Source: Ruegeria aquimaris
Lineage (GTDB): Bacteria > Pseudomonadota > Alphaproteobacteria > Rhodobacterales > Rhodobacteraceae
Assembly (NCBI RefSeq): GCF_025751555.1
Contig: NZ_JAOWLB010000004.1
Span: 186,001 to 250,000, forward strand
Reading direction: 5' to 3'
Length of the DNA: 64,000 nt
This document shows positions 16,460 to 25,637 of the stretch, in pieces. The notes below the pieces were generated by a model. That model saw only the letters and a program-made list of their open reading frames with translations, searched no databases and was not told the origin of the DNA. The stretch's first letter is position 1; each line of letters starts with the position of its first letter. The translations under genes and the position numbers were made by a program.

Positions 16460-17251
16460 GTGACGGCCGCGGTCTATTTCACTCAAACCGAACCGGGGCT
16501 GTTTGTTGGCAACGATCCGGCGCGCGGGCCATGGTCGCCCGATCACTGCCATGCGGGGCCGGTTACCGGCCTTGTCGTGCGCGCCGCCGAGGGTGCAGCC
16601 GGGCCGGGAAAGATGCTGACGCGGCTGACGCTTGACGTGCTGCGACCGCTGCCGCTGTCTGGTCTGCGGGTCACGGTCGAGGTGCAGCGCGACAGCCGCA
16701 CGCTGACCACGACGCGGGTTGCGGTGCATGACAGCGAGGGCACACTGTGCCTGTCGGGCACTTCGATGCACCTCGTGCGCAAGGACCTGGGCGAGGTGCC
16801 TACCGCAGATATTGCCGGGCCGGATTTCGCCGACGCCGTTGTCGGCGCGCCGCTCTTGGTGGGCAAGCTGCATGACAAGCCCGCCTTTGGCCAGTTCATC
16901 GAGATGGCCTATCCCCGCGGCGAAGACCTGGGCCCCGGGCCCAAGACCGTTTGGATGAAGGCGCCGCATCTGCTGGCCGGAGAGCCCCCCTCGCCGATAC
17001 AGGCGATCTGCCCGCTGGCCGATTGCGGCAACGGTATTTCCTGGAACGAACCGCCGGTGCGGTTTGGTTTCATGAACACCGATCTGACGCTGCAAATCCA
17101 CCGCGAACCGCAAGGAGACTGGTTCGCGGCGCAGGCGGTATCGCACTGGCAGCCCAATGGCGTCGGCATGTCGCAAGCGGTGCTCTATGACGTGGCCGGG
17201 CCGGTGGGGATGGCGCTTCAGACCCTTGTCCTGCACCCGATGGCGAAATAG
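16460..17251 (+). CDS. Thioesterase superfamily (double hot-dog) protein
   Basis: 263 residues from a GTG start five bases after the acyl-CoA dehydrogenase stop. The pattern is two hot-dog repeats as in TesB-like acyl-CoA thioesterases: first half with GPWSPDHCHAGPVTGLVVRAAE, second half with ADCGNGISWNEPP and LQIHREPQGDWFAAQAVSHW. The last two segments match the usual D-x-G-N-g and W-x-x-x conserved stretches of the C-terminal hot dog. It probably releases CoA from acyl-CoA intermediates of the adjacent dehydrogenase's pathway; no substrate can be named. Confidence 0.82.
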   Translation: MTAAVYFTQTEPGLFVGNDPARGPWSPDHCHAGPVTGLVVRAAEGAAGPGKMLTRLTLDVLRPLPLSGLRVTVEVQRDSRTLTTTRVAVHDSEGTLCLSGTSMHLVRKDLGEVPTADIAGPDFADAVVGAPLLVGKLHDKPAFGQFIEMAYPRGEDLGPGPKTVWMKAPHLLAGEPPSPIQAICPLADCGNGISWNEPPVRFGFMNTDLTLQIHREPQGDWFAAQAVSHWQPNGVGMSQAVLYDVAGPVGMALQTLVLHPMAK

Positions 17252-17309
17252 CGCCGCCGCCGCGCAGGTTCGGATTGCCAGCCCCGCACCTGCGCCCTAT
17301 CGTCCGGCC

Positions 17310-17960
17310 ATGCGCCGGATTGCCCTTATCCTCTCGACCCTGTTTCCCGCGTCGCTTGCGGCGCATCCGCATGTCTTTGTCGACACCGGGTTCGAGTTGA
17401 TCTTTGACGCCGAAGGGCGCCTGAGCCATGTGCGCGTCACCTGGGCCTATGACGATTTCTATTCGCTGCTGATCCTTGAGGATATGGGCCTTGACCCCGA
17501 TGGCGACGGTGTTCTGACGCCTGAGGAACAGGCGCAGCTGCGCGGGTTCGACGCGCAGTGGATCGAAGGCTTTACCGGCGATCTCGACATGCGGCTGGGG
17601 GATATGGCGCTGGAGCTTTCCGGCCCGCTTGAGCCGACCGCTGCCACCGAGGCCGGGCGGATCGTGACGACGCATCTGCGGGCGGTGAGTGGCTCTCCCC
17701 GGTTGGACGGCGCGGCGCTGTCGGTCAAACCTTATGACGAGACCTATTACACCGCCTATGAGGTTGCCCGCCCCGTCACGCTGACCGGGCGGGAGGATTG
17801 CACGCTGGAGCGGTTCGAGCCGGATATCGACGGGCAACTGGCGCAGATGCAGCAGATGCTGTTGCGCATCGACGCCGACGCCGACCTGGAAGAGATGGAC
17901 ATTCCCCTGATGGGGGCCGAATTCGCGACCGAGATCCGGGTGACATGCCCCGGCTCGTGA
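17310..17960 (+). CDS. DUF1007 family periplasmic protein
   Basis: 216 residues with an N-terminal signal peptide (MRRIALIL to LAAHPHVF). The mature protein begins with the HPHVF motif typical of DUF1007; His/Asp residues there are suspected metal ligands. An acidic LDPDGDGVLTPEEQ stretch looks like an EF-hand-type calcium loop. Its 3' end overlaps the NicO-type transporter gene by 16 bases, and DUF1007 proteins are regularly paired with such transporters, so it probably delivers or captures Ni/Co/Zn in the periplasm. Start chosen at 17310 because it exposes the signal peptide. Confidence 0.85.
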   Translation: MRRIALILSTLFPASLAAHPHVFVDTGFELIFDAEGRLSHVRVTWAYDDFYSLLILEDMGLDPDGDGVLTPEEQAQLRGFDAQWIEGFTGDLDMRLGDMALELSGPLEPTAATEAGRIVTTHLRAVSGSPRLDGAALSVKPYDETYYTAYEVARPVTLTGREDCTLERFEPDIDGQLAQMQQMLLRIDADADLEEMDIPLMGAEFATEIRVTCPGS

Positions 17961-18862
17961 TCCTACCCGTGGGTCTGGCGCTGGTGGCGCTGGGTCTGTT
18001 CTGGGCCAGCGGCGGCTTTGACCAGCTGGCGCTGTGGGCGGCGGGCGAACAGCGCGCCTTTCAGAACCAGATCGCCCAGGCGCTGCGCGGGCTGCGCGGC
18101 GGGCAGGCGGGCGCGCTGGCGCTGCTGTTGACGGTCTGTTTCGCCTATGGGTTCTTTCACGCGGTCGGTCCGGGCCATGGCAAGGTGCTGATCGGCGGAT
18201 ATGGGCTGGGCCGCCGGGTGCCGGTGCTGCGGCTTACGCTGATCGGGCTGGCCGCCAGCCTTGGGCAGGCGGTGACGGCGGTGGTGCTGGTCTATGCGGG
18301 TGTGGCGGTGTTCAACCTGTCGCGCCAGCATCTGGTCGGCGTGACCGAGCAGGTGATGGCCCCGGTCAGCTATGCGGCGATTGCCTTGATCGGGTTCTGG
18401 CTGGTCTGGCGGGGAGTGCGACGGCTGGCGGCGGCCCGTCGGGGCCGCGATCCTGACCCTCATCACGACCACCATCACCACCACGATGGCGGCACCTGTG
18501 CCCAGTGCGGTCACAGGCACGGACCGGACCTGGCCGAGATCGAACAGGCCGGAACCCTGCGCGAGGCGCTGATCCTGATCGCCAGCATCGCCGCGCGCCC
18601 CTGTACCGGGGCGCTTTTTGTGCTGATCCTGACGTGGCAGATGGGCATCGCCGGTGCCGGTATCGCAGGCGCCTTTGCCATGGCGCTGGGGACGGCCAGT
18701 GTCACCATCGGAGTGGGTCTCGCCTCGGTCGGGCTACGCGGCGGGCTGGTGGGCGCGGCCTCGGCCTGGCGGGTGGCGGGGGTCGCGCTGCCGATGGTCG
18801 AACTGGCAGCCGGGCTGGTGGTGGCGAGCATCGCGGGCGGTCTGTTCCTGCGCGCGATCTGA
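17945..18862 (+). CDS. NicO/RcnA-type nickel/cobalt transporter
   Basis: 305-residue membrane protein of the HoxN/HupN/NixA and RcnA superfamily. The family signature HAVGPGHGKVLIGGYG is at about residues 75-90, and the second one, IASIAARPCTGALFVLI, follows the central loop. That loop (about 175-200) is very His-rich (DPHHDHHHHHDGG plus CAQCGHRHG), as in RcnA-type exporters that bind the metal on the cytoplasmic side. Together with the overlapping DUF1007 gene it forms a two-gene metal transport unit. Import and export cannot be told apart from sequence. Confidence 0.85.
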   Translation: MPRLVILPVGLALVALGLFWASGGFDQLALWAAGEQRAFQNQIAQALRGLRGGQAGALALLLTVCFAYGFFHAVGPGHGKVLIGGYGLGRRVPVLRLTLIGLAASLGQAVTAVVLVYAGVAVFNLSRQHLVGVTEQVMAPVSYAAIALIGFWLVWRGVRRLAAARRGRDPDPHHDHHHHHDGGTCAQCGHRHGPDLAEIEQAGTLREALILIASIAARPCTGALFVLILTWQMGIAGAGIAGAFAMALGTASVTIGVGLASVGLRGGLVGAASAWRVAGVALPMVELAAGLVVASIAGGLFLRAI

Positions 18863-18879
18863 CAGCCCTGCCCGCGTTC

Positions 18880-19827
18880 CTATCGACCTGCACCGTCTCG
18901 CCCGGCCAAGGGCGCCCCGCCGCCCGCGCCAAAAACCGGCTGGCCCCTTCGCTGGAACGCTTCGCGAAAGGCGCGCGCACGGCTGCGCGCGCCGGGAATG
19001 GCGGTCTTGTCCTTCAGGATGAGTTTCAGCCCGCCATCCCTCTTGGAATGCACCTTGTGGATATGGTCGAAGGCCACCCAGTAGGACTTGTGCACCTGCA
19101 TTCCCGCCGCCTTGTCGAGCGCCCTGACCAGTGACCCGAAGCTTTCGCGCACATGTGTCTTGCGATCCGCGAAATGGACGAAGACGTAATGCTCGTCGGC
19201 TTCCACCAGCTTGATGTCTTCGGCCACGACGGGTTCGCCTGCGAGCAGCAGATGCATGACATCCGGTCTTGCCCGAGGCCCGTCCCGCGCGTCGTCCTCC
19301 GCCGCATTCTGAACGAGCGCGGTGTCCTTGGCCGCCTCGGCGAGACGCTTCCGCTTCATCATTGGCACCACCAGCGCGGCAAACAGGAACTCGAACCCCA
19401 GATGCACCGCATAGGCCAGCAGGATGACTTTCCAGACAGAGACAAGATTCCAGGTTTCGGGGCTGAACACGCGGCTGACGGCCCAAAGTGCCGGAATGTT
19501 GTTGGTCAGGATCGTCGCCAGCCCGGCCAGCGGCACCGGCAGCCGCACCGCCCGTTTCCTGTTCCGTCCGATCCGGGTCAGTGCCAGCCCCAGGCCCGTC
19601 AGTGTCAGCCAATGCACCCCCGCCAAGACAAGACCAAGGGCAAGGGCCTGGATAAAGGCCAAGGGCACGCCCAGCATGAAGACGTTCAGCACATGTATGA
19701 TACTGGCGGAGAACACCACGATGAACACGCCAACCGGACATGTCATCAACGTCAGCACGTCCTTGCGATCGACGCACAGAGATGTGCCGTCCAGAAAATG
19801 CAACTCGAGTGGTCTTACCGGCGTCAT
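18880..19827 (-). CDS. Membrane-anchored LytTR-family transcriptional regulator
   Basis: 315 residues from the ATG at 19827. Four predicted membrane segments occupy about residues 20-165, followed by a charged linker and a C-terminal LytTR DNA-binding domain (about 195-290) with the expected VEADEHYVFVHFADRK and VHKSYWVAFDHIHKV segments. There is no receiver domain, so the signal is presumably sensed by the membrane part. It is transcribed away from the RTX/Hint operon, sharing a 438-bp region with a perfect inverted repeat. The most economical reading is a dedicated regulator of that operon; this is inference. The tail after residue 295 is Gly/Arg-rich and variable. Confidence 0.85.
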   Translation of the reverse strand: MTPVRPLELHFLDGTSLCVDRKDVLTLMTCPVGVFIVVFSASIIHVLNVFMLGVPLAFIQALALGLVLAGVHWLTLTGLGLALTRIGRNRKRAVRLPVPLAGLATILTNNIPALWAVSRVFSPETWNLVSVWKVILLAYAVHLGFEFLFAALVVPMMKRKRLAEAAKDTALVQNAAEDDARDGPRARPDVMHLLLAGEPVVAEDIKLVEADEHYVFVHFADRKTHVRESFGSLVRALDKAAGMQVHKSYWVAFDHIHKVHSKRDGGLKLILKDKTAIPGARSRARAFREAFQRRGQPVFGAGGGAPLAGRDGAGR

Positions 19828-20265
19828 TGCGCAAATCCTGCCGCGATCCACCCATGGGCGGCGCGCGTGCAACCTGTCTTCCTGTTTCCCGGGCGCCTTC
19901 TGCGGCTGCTCGTTTCCTCGTCCGTCGAGTTACTTATGCAGCCTGAGATGACATGCCAGTCACGATCGATTGAGGCCTGGCAGATCGATTCGAAACCTCC
20001 ATCACCGCGCGCCACCGGTCATTGACATGATTGGTGGCGCGTCCACCGATCACGACTCGAAACCGGCGTTCGACCACGGTTCATGACTGGAGGGCTGCGC
20101 CGCGGCGGCCCGATCCCTAGCGTTATGGCAGGCGCACTGGGTGGGGGCTCAGACGACGCCAGCAGCGTCAGTGTCGATGGTTCCAAGTCAGGGCACCCGC
20201 ATGAGGTCCCAGGGTGTGTACTCGGATCGGCACTGACGCGCTGCCGACAATAGGGGTGAACATCC
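19828..20265. promoter_or_regulatory. Divergent regulatory region between the LytTR gene and the RTX/Hint operon
   Basis: 438 bp without a convincing gene. It contains two direct copies of GATCGATT (19964-19971 and 19983-19990, 19 bp apart, near the two-turn spacing of LytTR half sites), and two copies of TCGAAACC (starting about 19990 and 20052). A perfect 9-bp inverted repeat, CGCGCCACC/GGTGGCGCG, lies at 20008-20016 and 20033-20041. The operon start has GGGGTGA upstream of its ATG. None of these sites is proven. Confidence 0.45.
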
Positions 20266-23088
20266 ATGCAAGACACCATCTGGCTTTTCCTTGGCACGCT
20301 CGCAGCCCAGGGGAAGGGCAAAGCCGCACTTTCCGGAGAACTGCTGCACACCGGGCTGAAGGGGGCGCTGTTCCGGCCCGAAGGTTATGTCGCCGTATCC
20401 GGTCATGGGTCGGCATCTGCCGACGCAGGGGCGCTGAGCTATGCCGTACCCGGGCGCGAGAGCGCCTCGGCGGTGCCGGGACAGGCGCTGTTGTCATCCG
20501 TCCGGGTCACATTCGGCGATGGCGGGGCGCAACTGGTGGATGGCGGGCGGTTAGTGCCCATGTCGAACGGCGACCTGTTCTATACGGTTCCGGCCGGAAA
20601 CCCGACCGTCGCGGAAGCCTTCACCGCACCGGGTGGCGGCGCCAGACTTGTCACCGGCCTGCGTCCCGTCGGGCCCCGGCACGAGACGCTGGCGGACCTG
20701 GGCGGCCAGAGCTTCCCGTCGGCCTTTGTCCTTGCCACCGATGGCGAAGAACCACCCATCATCGTGGAGGAAGATCCCAGCGGACTTCTGTCGGACGGCA
20801 CGGTGACCGGGTCTGGTAACGCCGATGTGATCGACGGCCGGTATCTTGGCGATACGGATGGCGACCTGGTGGACAATCTCGATGCCCAGGGTCTGAACGG
20901 CGAACTCGTGGAAAGCGATGATGACCGGATCGACGCCCTGGGCGGGAACGATACGGTCAGCGCCGGACGCGGTCATGACACGGTTCTGGGCGGTGATGGC
21001 AACGATTCAATTGACGGCGGCGCAGGCGCCGATCTGCTGCAGGGGGGTGCGGGGTTCGATACGCTCGATGGCGGTGTCGGCGCCGATCCGCTGTCTCCGG
21101 TCTATCAGCAGGTCACCTCGGTCAACCAGATCCTGAACGGTGTGAACAGCCGGCCGGATTTTGGCGTCACGACGACCTCTGACACCGGGAATGTCGCCTT
21201 CACCAATTCCGGTGTCATCAGCAACGGCTTTTTCCTCGGCAACACTTTCAATTCGGTCGGGATTGGGTCCAGGGAAACTCACGCCCATATCGCGTCATCG
21301 CAGGCGGCGGGAGCGCGGATCGTGCTGAACCGGCTGGAAAGCCAAGAGGGTCTGAGCATTTCCGTCGATGGCAACGCGCTAGACCTGAATGCGGCCATCG
21401 CATCCGGCGATGTCGAGTTCGACGGTGCGGGCGTCTATGTGATCAACGCATCCGGCATGATTGTCAGCACCAGCAGCTCCATCGCGGTGACCGCCAACAC
21501 CGAGTTGACGTTGACCATCAAGGTTCCGCTCAGCCGCATCGACCTTTCACTGATCAAGACCAGCTTCACCGACGACGGCGCAGTCTATGCGCTGTCGTTT
21601 GACACCAATCCGCTGGTGGCGCCGCGCCTGTCGACCGCAAACGACACACTGGATGGTGGTCTCGGCAATGACCTTCTGCTTGGCAATGATGGCAACGACT
21701 CGCTGATCGGCGGCGGCGGTGATGACACGCTCGATGGCGGTTCGGGCGCTGACACCCTGGACGGCGGCGATGATAACGACTCGGTCCTGGGCGGCATCGG
21801 CAACGATTCCCTGCGCGGCAGCGCGGGCAACGACTCGCTGATCGGCGGCAGCGGAGATGACACGCTCGATGGCGGTTCGGACGCTGACACCCTGGACGGC
21901 GGCGATGGCAACGACTCGGTCCTGGGCGGCATCGGCAACGATTCCCTGCGCGGAGGATCGGGCAATGACACGCTCAGCGGCGATGACGGGAACGATACGC
22001 TGAACGGTGACACCGGACGGGACCTCGTGCTTGGCGGGGCCGGCAACGATAGCGTTTTCGGCGGTGGCGAGAGCGACACCCTTGTCGGCGGAACAGGGAA
22101 TGACACTCTGTTCGATGGTGGCGGCGACGACCTTGTCCTTGGGTCGGAGGGGGACGATGTGTTTCTGCTTGGGCAGGGACATAACACGATCGATGATTTC
22201 GGCTTTGACAGCGGGCTGAAGAACGACGGGAACCAGAGCAACAACGATTTCGTCAACCTGGCGGCCAACTACAACCGAACCAGCTATGACACGGCGGTTC
22301 TTAACGGCGATATCGACCCGCTGCTGATCCGCAACCCATTGCAATGGCTGCGCGCCGACCATGCCGACGACGGGATCCTGAACGATACCACCGCCAATTG
22401 GTCCGCAAACAACAGTCTGACGCTTCGCAATGGCGGCGCGCCGGTCGATCCCGGCACGCTGACCTTCGACACGACCAATGTGATGTGTTTCTGCCGGGGG
22501 ACCTTGATCGCCACCGCGCGCGGCGAAGTCCCGGTCGAAGAGTTGGTCATCGACGACCGGGTGATCACCCGCGACCGGGGGTATCAGCGCATTCGCTGGA
22601 TCGGCAGCACCGCGCGCGACGCACAATCGGACATCACTCCGGTCCGTATCCGCAAAGGCGCGCTCAAGAACCGCCGCGACCTGCTGGTGTCGCCCAACCA
22701 CCGCGTCTTGCTGATGGGGCCGATGGTCGATTTCTTTGTCGGTCATACCGAGGTTCTTGTCCCCGCCAAATTCCTTGTGGACGGCGCGGGAATCCTCTGG
22801 GAACCGGCGGGACGGGTGGAGTATTTCCACATGCTCTTCGACCAGCACGAACTGGTTCTGTCCGAAGGATGCTGGACCGAAAGCTTTCATCCCGGCCGTG
22901 TCGGCTGGTCCACGCTCTGCGCCGAGACGCGAGCCGAGATCCTGGAGCTTTTTCCCGAACTCGACCGGGTGACCGGTGCATCCGAGATGTCGACCGCGCG
23001 TTATGTGGTCGACCGCAAAGAGGCGCTGGTGCTGCTGAAGTCGCTTGCCGGAAATGGCATCCCGAACAAGGAGATCGCAAAATGCTGA
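20266..23088 (+). CDS. RTX calcium-binding protein with C-terminal Hint domain
   Basis: 940-residue, strongly acidic protein. Residues 1-220 are unrecognised; ~225-275 and ~465-640 hold glycine/aspartate-rich RTX nonapeptides (GGxGxDx type, e.g. [28 protein letters not shown]). Between them lies a beta-rich segment without repeats. Residues ~741-890 are a Hint_2 domain: Cys741-Phe-Cys743, the [10 protein letters not shown] strand, and block [12 protein letters not shown] with the catalytic-type His. Hint domains cleave themselves at the N-terminal Cys in hedgehog and intein relatives. No signal peptide, as expected for type I secretion, but no T1SS genes are nearby. Two neighbouring genes are overlapped and co-transcribed. 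Function unknown. Confidence 0.85.
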   Translation: MQDTIWLFLGTLAAQGKGKAALSGELLHTGLKGALFRPEGYVAVSGHGSASADAGALSYAVPGRESASAVPGQALLSSVRVTFGDGGAQLVDGGRLVPMSNGDLFYTVPAGNPTVAEAFTAPGGGARLVTGLRPVGPRHETLADLGGQSFPSAFVLATDGEEPPIIVEEDPSGLLSDGTVTGSGNADVIDGRYLGDTDGDLVDNLDAQGLNGELVESDDDRIDALGGNDTVSAGRGHDTVLGGDGNDSIDGGAGADLLQGGAGFDTLDGGVGADPLSPVYQQVTSVNQILNGVNSRPDFGVTTTSDTGNVAFTNSGVISNGFFLGNTFNSVGIGSRETHAHIASSQAAGARIVLNRLESQEGLSISVDGNALDLNAAIASGDVEFDGAGVYVINASGMIVSTSSSIAVTANTELTLTIKVPLSRIDLSLIKTSFTDDGAVYALSFDTNPLVAPRLSTANDTLDGGLGNDLLLGNDGNDSLIGGGGDDTLDGGSGADTLDGGDDNDSVLGGIGNDSLRGSAGNDSLIGGSGDDTLDGGSDADTLDGGDGNDSVLGGIGNDSLRGGSGNDTLSGDDGNDTLNGDTGRDLVLGGAGNDSVFGGGESDTLVGGTGNDTLFDGGGDDLVLGSEGDDVFLLGQGHNTIDDFGFDSGLKNDGNQSNNDFVNLAANYNRTSYDTAVLNGDIDPLLIRNPLQWLRADHADDGILNDTTANWSANNSLTLRNGGAPVDPGTLTFDTTNVMCFCRGTLIATARGEVPVEELVIDDRVITRDRGYQRIRWIGSTARDAQSDITPVRIRKGALKNRRDLLVSPNHRVLLMGPMVDFFVGHTEVLVPAKFLVDGAGILWEPAGRVEYFHMLFDQHELVLSEGCWTESFHPGRVGWSTLCAETRAEILELFPELDRVTGASEMSTARYVVDRKEALVLLKSLAGNGIPNKEIAKC
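21694..21963 (+). repeat. 135-bp tandem duplication inside the RTX region
   Basis: Two nearly identical 135-bp units, 21694-21828 and 21829-21963, each coding five nonapeptide repeats (45 residues). Both begin with the NDSLIGG segment and differ at only a few bases, whereas neighbouring RTX repeats have diverged. This indicates a recent in-frame duplication. Confidence 0.8.
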
Positions 23089-23651
23089 TGCGAGAAGACG
23101 GTTTGCGGGCGCGGTCTGCGCATGCAGTGGCGGATGAAACGGAATGCGCGTACAAAGCCGACGCCCATAGTGACCTGCCTTCAGGTTCGGGTCTGATCCT
23201 GCTCGTGGGTAGCGGGGTGCTGGGCATCCTTGCGGCTGCGGTCGCGCTGCTGCTCGGCAAAGGGCTGTTGACCGCGGTCTGGCTGTACTTCGCCGTGTCC
23301 CTGCTCGTTTTCGGTGGCGCGCTGGCGGTGGCTCTGTGCGTCCGCAGCTGTAGGCAGCTGCCAGCCGTCGCGCTCGATTGTGACGCGGGGGGTGCGGCAC
23401 GGACCATGTTCCTGCGCAATCGGCTGATCCGCACGAGAATCGGCCTTGCCCTTGTCATGATACTTGCCGTGTTCATGCTGACCGACAGCACGGCGATTCA
23501 GGAAGGAGTCGTCCTGCTGTGCTGCGGCGGCCTCCTCTGGTCTGTTCAGGCGCGGCGCGCGCCGCCGCACAGCGATACAAGCGGCATCGCCAGACGCGAG
23601 AGCGGTACACAGGCGGGACCTGCGGCGAGAACGCTGGACGACGCCGCATGA
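23082..23651 (+). CDS. Unknown four-helix membrane protein
   Basis: 189 residues starting at the ATG at 23082, which overlaps the end of the RTX/Hint gene by seven bases. Hydrophobic segments at about 38-58, 61-87, 119-133 and 140-154 suggest four membrane helices in two pairs, with a basic loop ([11 protein letters not shown]) between them and a hydrophilic C-terminal tail rich in Arg/Asp. No motif recognised. The tight overlap with the secreted protein gene upstream and the small gene downstream says they act together, for example as an immunity, export or anchoring component; that is inference. Confidence 0.7.
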   Translation: MLMREDGLRARSAHAVADETECAYKADAHSDLPSGSGLILLVGSGVLGILAAAVALLLGKGLLTAVWLYFAVSLLVFGGALAVALCVRSCRQLPAVALDCDAGGAARTMFLRNRLIRTRIGLALVMILAVFMLTDSTAIQEGVVLLCCGGLLWSVQARRAPPHSDTSGIARRESGTQAGPAARTLDDAA

Positions 23652-24025
23652 ACGAGCCGTTCAATCGCGAAAGCGTGGCGATCCTCAGCTCTGAGCGCAG
23701 CACCGACCGAAACCTGGTGTCGGCCAGTGTCAGGCTCCGGTTCAGCCTTGCCGGGCAGGAGAGCGCTCATGTCAGCCAGATTGTTGTCAGCGTGGCTCTG
23801 ACCGCCGAGGAAGGTCAGCCGTGGCGGCGCATTCGGCGCCAGATCTTCGCCAAGGCCTGGGCGTGGCTGGACCAGTATTTCGAGGGCGCATGCCTGGAAA
23901 CCGGGGATCCGAACCTGTTTTCGGACGTCTTTGCTCCCGACCGGAACGGTCGCACGCTCAGCCCTGAACTGGAACGAAGCCTGCAACGCGACCTGCGCCA
24001 GATCGAGCGTGAACTGGCGCTTTAA
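23648..24025 (+). CDS. Unknown small soluble protein of the RTX/Hint operon
   Basis: 125 residues, ATG at 23648 overlapping the previous stop in an ATGA arrangement. It has no membrane segment or signal peptide. The N-terminal half reads as alternating beta strands (VSASVRLRF, SQIVVSVAL), the C-terminal half as helix (FAKAWAWLDQYFEG, then LSPELERSLQRDLRQIERELAL). I recognise no family. It is the last gene of the operon and is followed by a strong hairpin. Confidence 0.7.
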   Translation: MNEPFNRESVAILSSERSTDRNLVSASVRLRFSLAGQESAHVSQIVVSVALTAEEGQPWRRIRRQIFAKAWAWLDQYFEGACLETGDPNLFSDVFAPDRNGRTLSPELERSLQRDLRQIERELAL

Positions 24026-24032
24026 GAAGGCA

Positions 24033-24058
24033 GCGACACGGCCTCGGGGCCGTGTCGC
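24033..24058 (+). terminator. Hairpin after the RTX/Hint operon
   Basis: Perfect 10-11 bp stem GCGACACGGCC/GGCCGTGTCGC with loop TCGG, eight bases after the stop of the 125-residue gene. The U-tract is weak (tgttt follows). It also lies at the end of the convergent VOC gene and may act in both directions. Confidence 0.7.
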
Positions 24059-24064
24059 GGTGTT

Positions 24065-24454
24065 TCAGGCAGAAAAACCGCCATTCACGATTTCCAGCTT
24101 GTTGCCCCACGGGTCGCGCAGATAGGCGGCAAAGACGCCCGGCATGGGATAAGCCTCGCGCACGCCCGGTGCGCCTTCGTCCGCCGCTCCGGCTTCGAGC
24201 CCCGCAGCGTGGGCCGCCGAAACCGCCGCGCGGTCAGGAGCGGCAAACGCCACATGCGCGCCATTTCCGGCGCTGGCCTGTCCACCGTCAAAGGGCGACA
24301 GCAACAGGAACTCAACGCGCGCCTTGCCGAAAGCGGCGAACCCATCGCCCGAAGCGAGGCAATTGATGCCAAGGGTCGAGAGCAGACCCGCATAGAATTT
24401 CTGTGCTGCCGGGACGTCGGGAACGCCGAGGCTCAGGTGGTCGATTGTGGTCAT
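24065..24454 (-). CDS. VOC-superfamily protein (glyoxalase/bleomycin-resistance fold)
   Basis: 129 residues, one complete VOC unit of paired beta-alpha-beta-beta-beta modules: MTTIDHLSLGVPDVPAAQKFY at the start (His metal ligand), and the second module ending YLRDPWGNKLEIV, with the metal-ligand Glu. Typical of the glyoxalase-like hypothetical group with unknown substrate. The open frame runs 90 codons further upstream, but the ATG at 24454 is the family-type start. Converges on the RTX operon terminator. Confidence 0.85.
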   Translation of the reverse strand: MTTIDHLSLGVPDVPAAQKFYAGLLSTLGINCLASGDGFAAFGKARVEFLLLSPFDGGQASAGNGAHVAFAAPDRAAVSAAHAAGLEAGAADEGAPGVREAYPMPGVFAAYLRDPWGNKLEIVNGGFSA

Positions 24455-24980
24455 GGTTGTCCTTTCAGGTTTGATCGTCTTGGTCGGCCGGAGACGGCAG
24501 GCCATCCTGGGCCGCATTCCCGGATGTCGCCTTGGAAAAGCCTTCGCACTTTCCGATAGCCCCGAATCTGCCTGCGTTTGAATGCCAGCGCGTTCGGAGT
24601 TTCTGCCGGATCGTACGATGTTCCCGATCACGTTCACCGCCCCCTTGACTTGATGGGTCGGCCCAGACCTCAAGTAGCAGTGATCGAACTCATAACCCAA
24701 TCCTTTGTACGATCTACACAGCAAGTTGAACTATCGCTCATACAACGTTCAGAAATACCATCATATCTAGCGCCCACGGCTTTCGGGCCGGGACCTCGAA
24801 AACAACATCGCCGGCATGACATGCACCGTGAAACCAGATCGCTCTCTACCCGCACTGGCGCGCTCGACCTTGTCGGCTGTCAAGCCCGGTGGCGTCGCTA
24901 CGGATCTGCCCTGGATGCGTCGTCCGGCCGAGCCTGTCCCGGATGCCGTCTCAACTCCCTGCCAATCGAAAGGATTTTCC
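24455..24980. other. Gene-free stretch with an AT-rich island
   Basis: 526 bp between two divergent genes. No convincing coding frame is seen on either strand. Around 24680-24770 base composition drops clearly below the surrounding DNA, as if acquired or relaxed regulatory DNA; TGAAC (24728) and GTTCA (24749) there face each other. I find no tRNA or IS end. Confidence 0.4.
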
Positions 24981-25523
24981 ATGGCACGTCTCACCCAATT
25001 GTCCGATGCCGCCGCGAGCCCCGAGGCCGCGACCCTGTTCAGCGCCATCAAGGGCAAGGTCGGCATGGTGCCGAACCTCTATCGCGTGGCTGGTAACCAG
25101 CCTGCGGTTCTGGCCGGAATGCTGGGCCTCAATGAGGCCCTTGGCGGCGGCAGCTTCGACGCCCGCACCCGCGAAGCGATCGCGCTCACCGTCGCCGGTG
25201 CAAATGCCTGCGACTATTGCGCCTCGGCCCATGCCGCGATCTCGGCGGGTCTCAAGGTCACGCCGGACACCATCGACGCGCACCTGGCCGGTCGCTCGGA
25301 CGACCCGCGCACCGCGGCCATCCTTGCACTGGCCTCTGCCATCGTATCGTCGCGGGGCATGGTTTCGGATGCGGATCTGGACGCGGCAAAGGCCGCTGAC
25401 CTGAGCGAAGCAGATATCGTCGAAACCACCGCTAACGTGGTTGCCAATATCTTCACCAACTACCTCAACCATGTCGCGGGTACCGATATCGACTTCCCCG
25501 TCCGCAGCGCCAAGGCAGCTTGA
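24981..25523 (+). CDS. Carboxymuconolactone decarboxylase/AhpD-like protein
   Basis: 180-residue AhpD-fold protein with the peroxidase-type redox motif: Glu in REAIALTVAG, then CDYCASAH (Cys-x-x-Cys with His three residues later). Such proteins reduce alkylhydroperoxide or AhpC-type partners; family members close to this length are annotated peroxidase-related. No AhpC neighbour is seen. Start at the ATG at 24981 (AAGGA upstream); earlier in-frame codons run into the gene-free region. It converges on truA across a strong hairpin. Confidence 0.86.
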   Translation: MARLTQLSDAAASPEAATLFSAIKGKVGMVPNLYRVAGNQPAVLAGMLGLNEALGGGSFDARTREAIALTVAGANACDYCASAHAAISAGLKVTPDTIDAHLAGRSDDPRTAAILALASAIVSSRGMVSDADLDAAKAADLSEADIVETTANVVANIFTNYLNHVAGTDIDFPVRSAKAA

Positions 25524-25565
25524 CCCGGGACACCCCGTCACTCCCCGGTTCGGGGCGCCCGAGGC

Positions 25566-25592
25566 GGCCGGCACCAATTCCTGGTGCCGGCC
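25566..25592. terminator. Bidirectional hairpin between the AhpD-like gene and truA
   Basis: Perfect 11-bp stem GGCCGGCACCA/TGGTGCCGGCC with loop ATTCC, 42 bases after the AhpD-like stop and before the end of truA on the other strand. No U-tract, so a GC-rich bidirectional terminator is the likely role. Confidence 0.65.
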
Positions 25593-25637
25593 ATCAAACT
25601 ACGGGCAAGTTTGGCAAATGGTCCAGATGCCGTCGAG

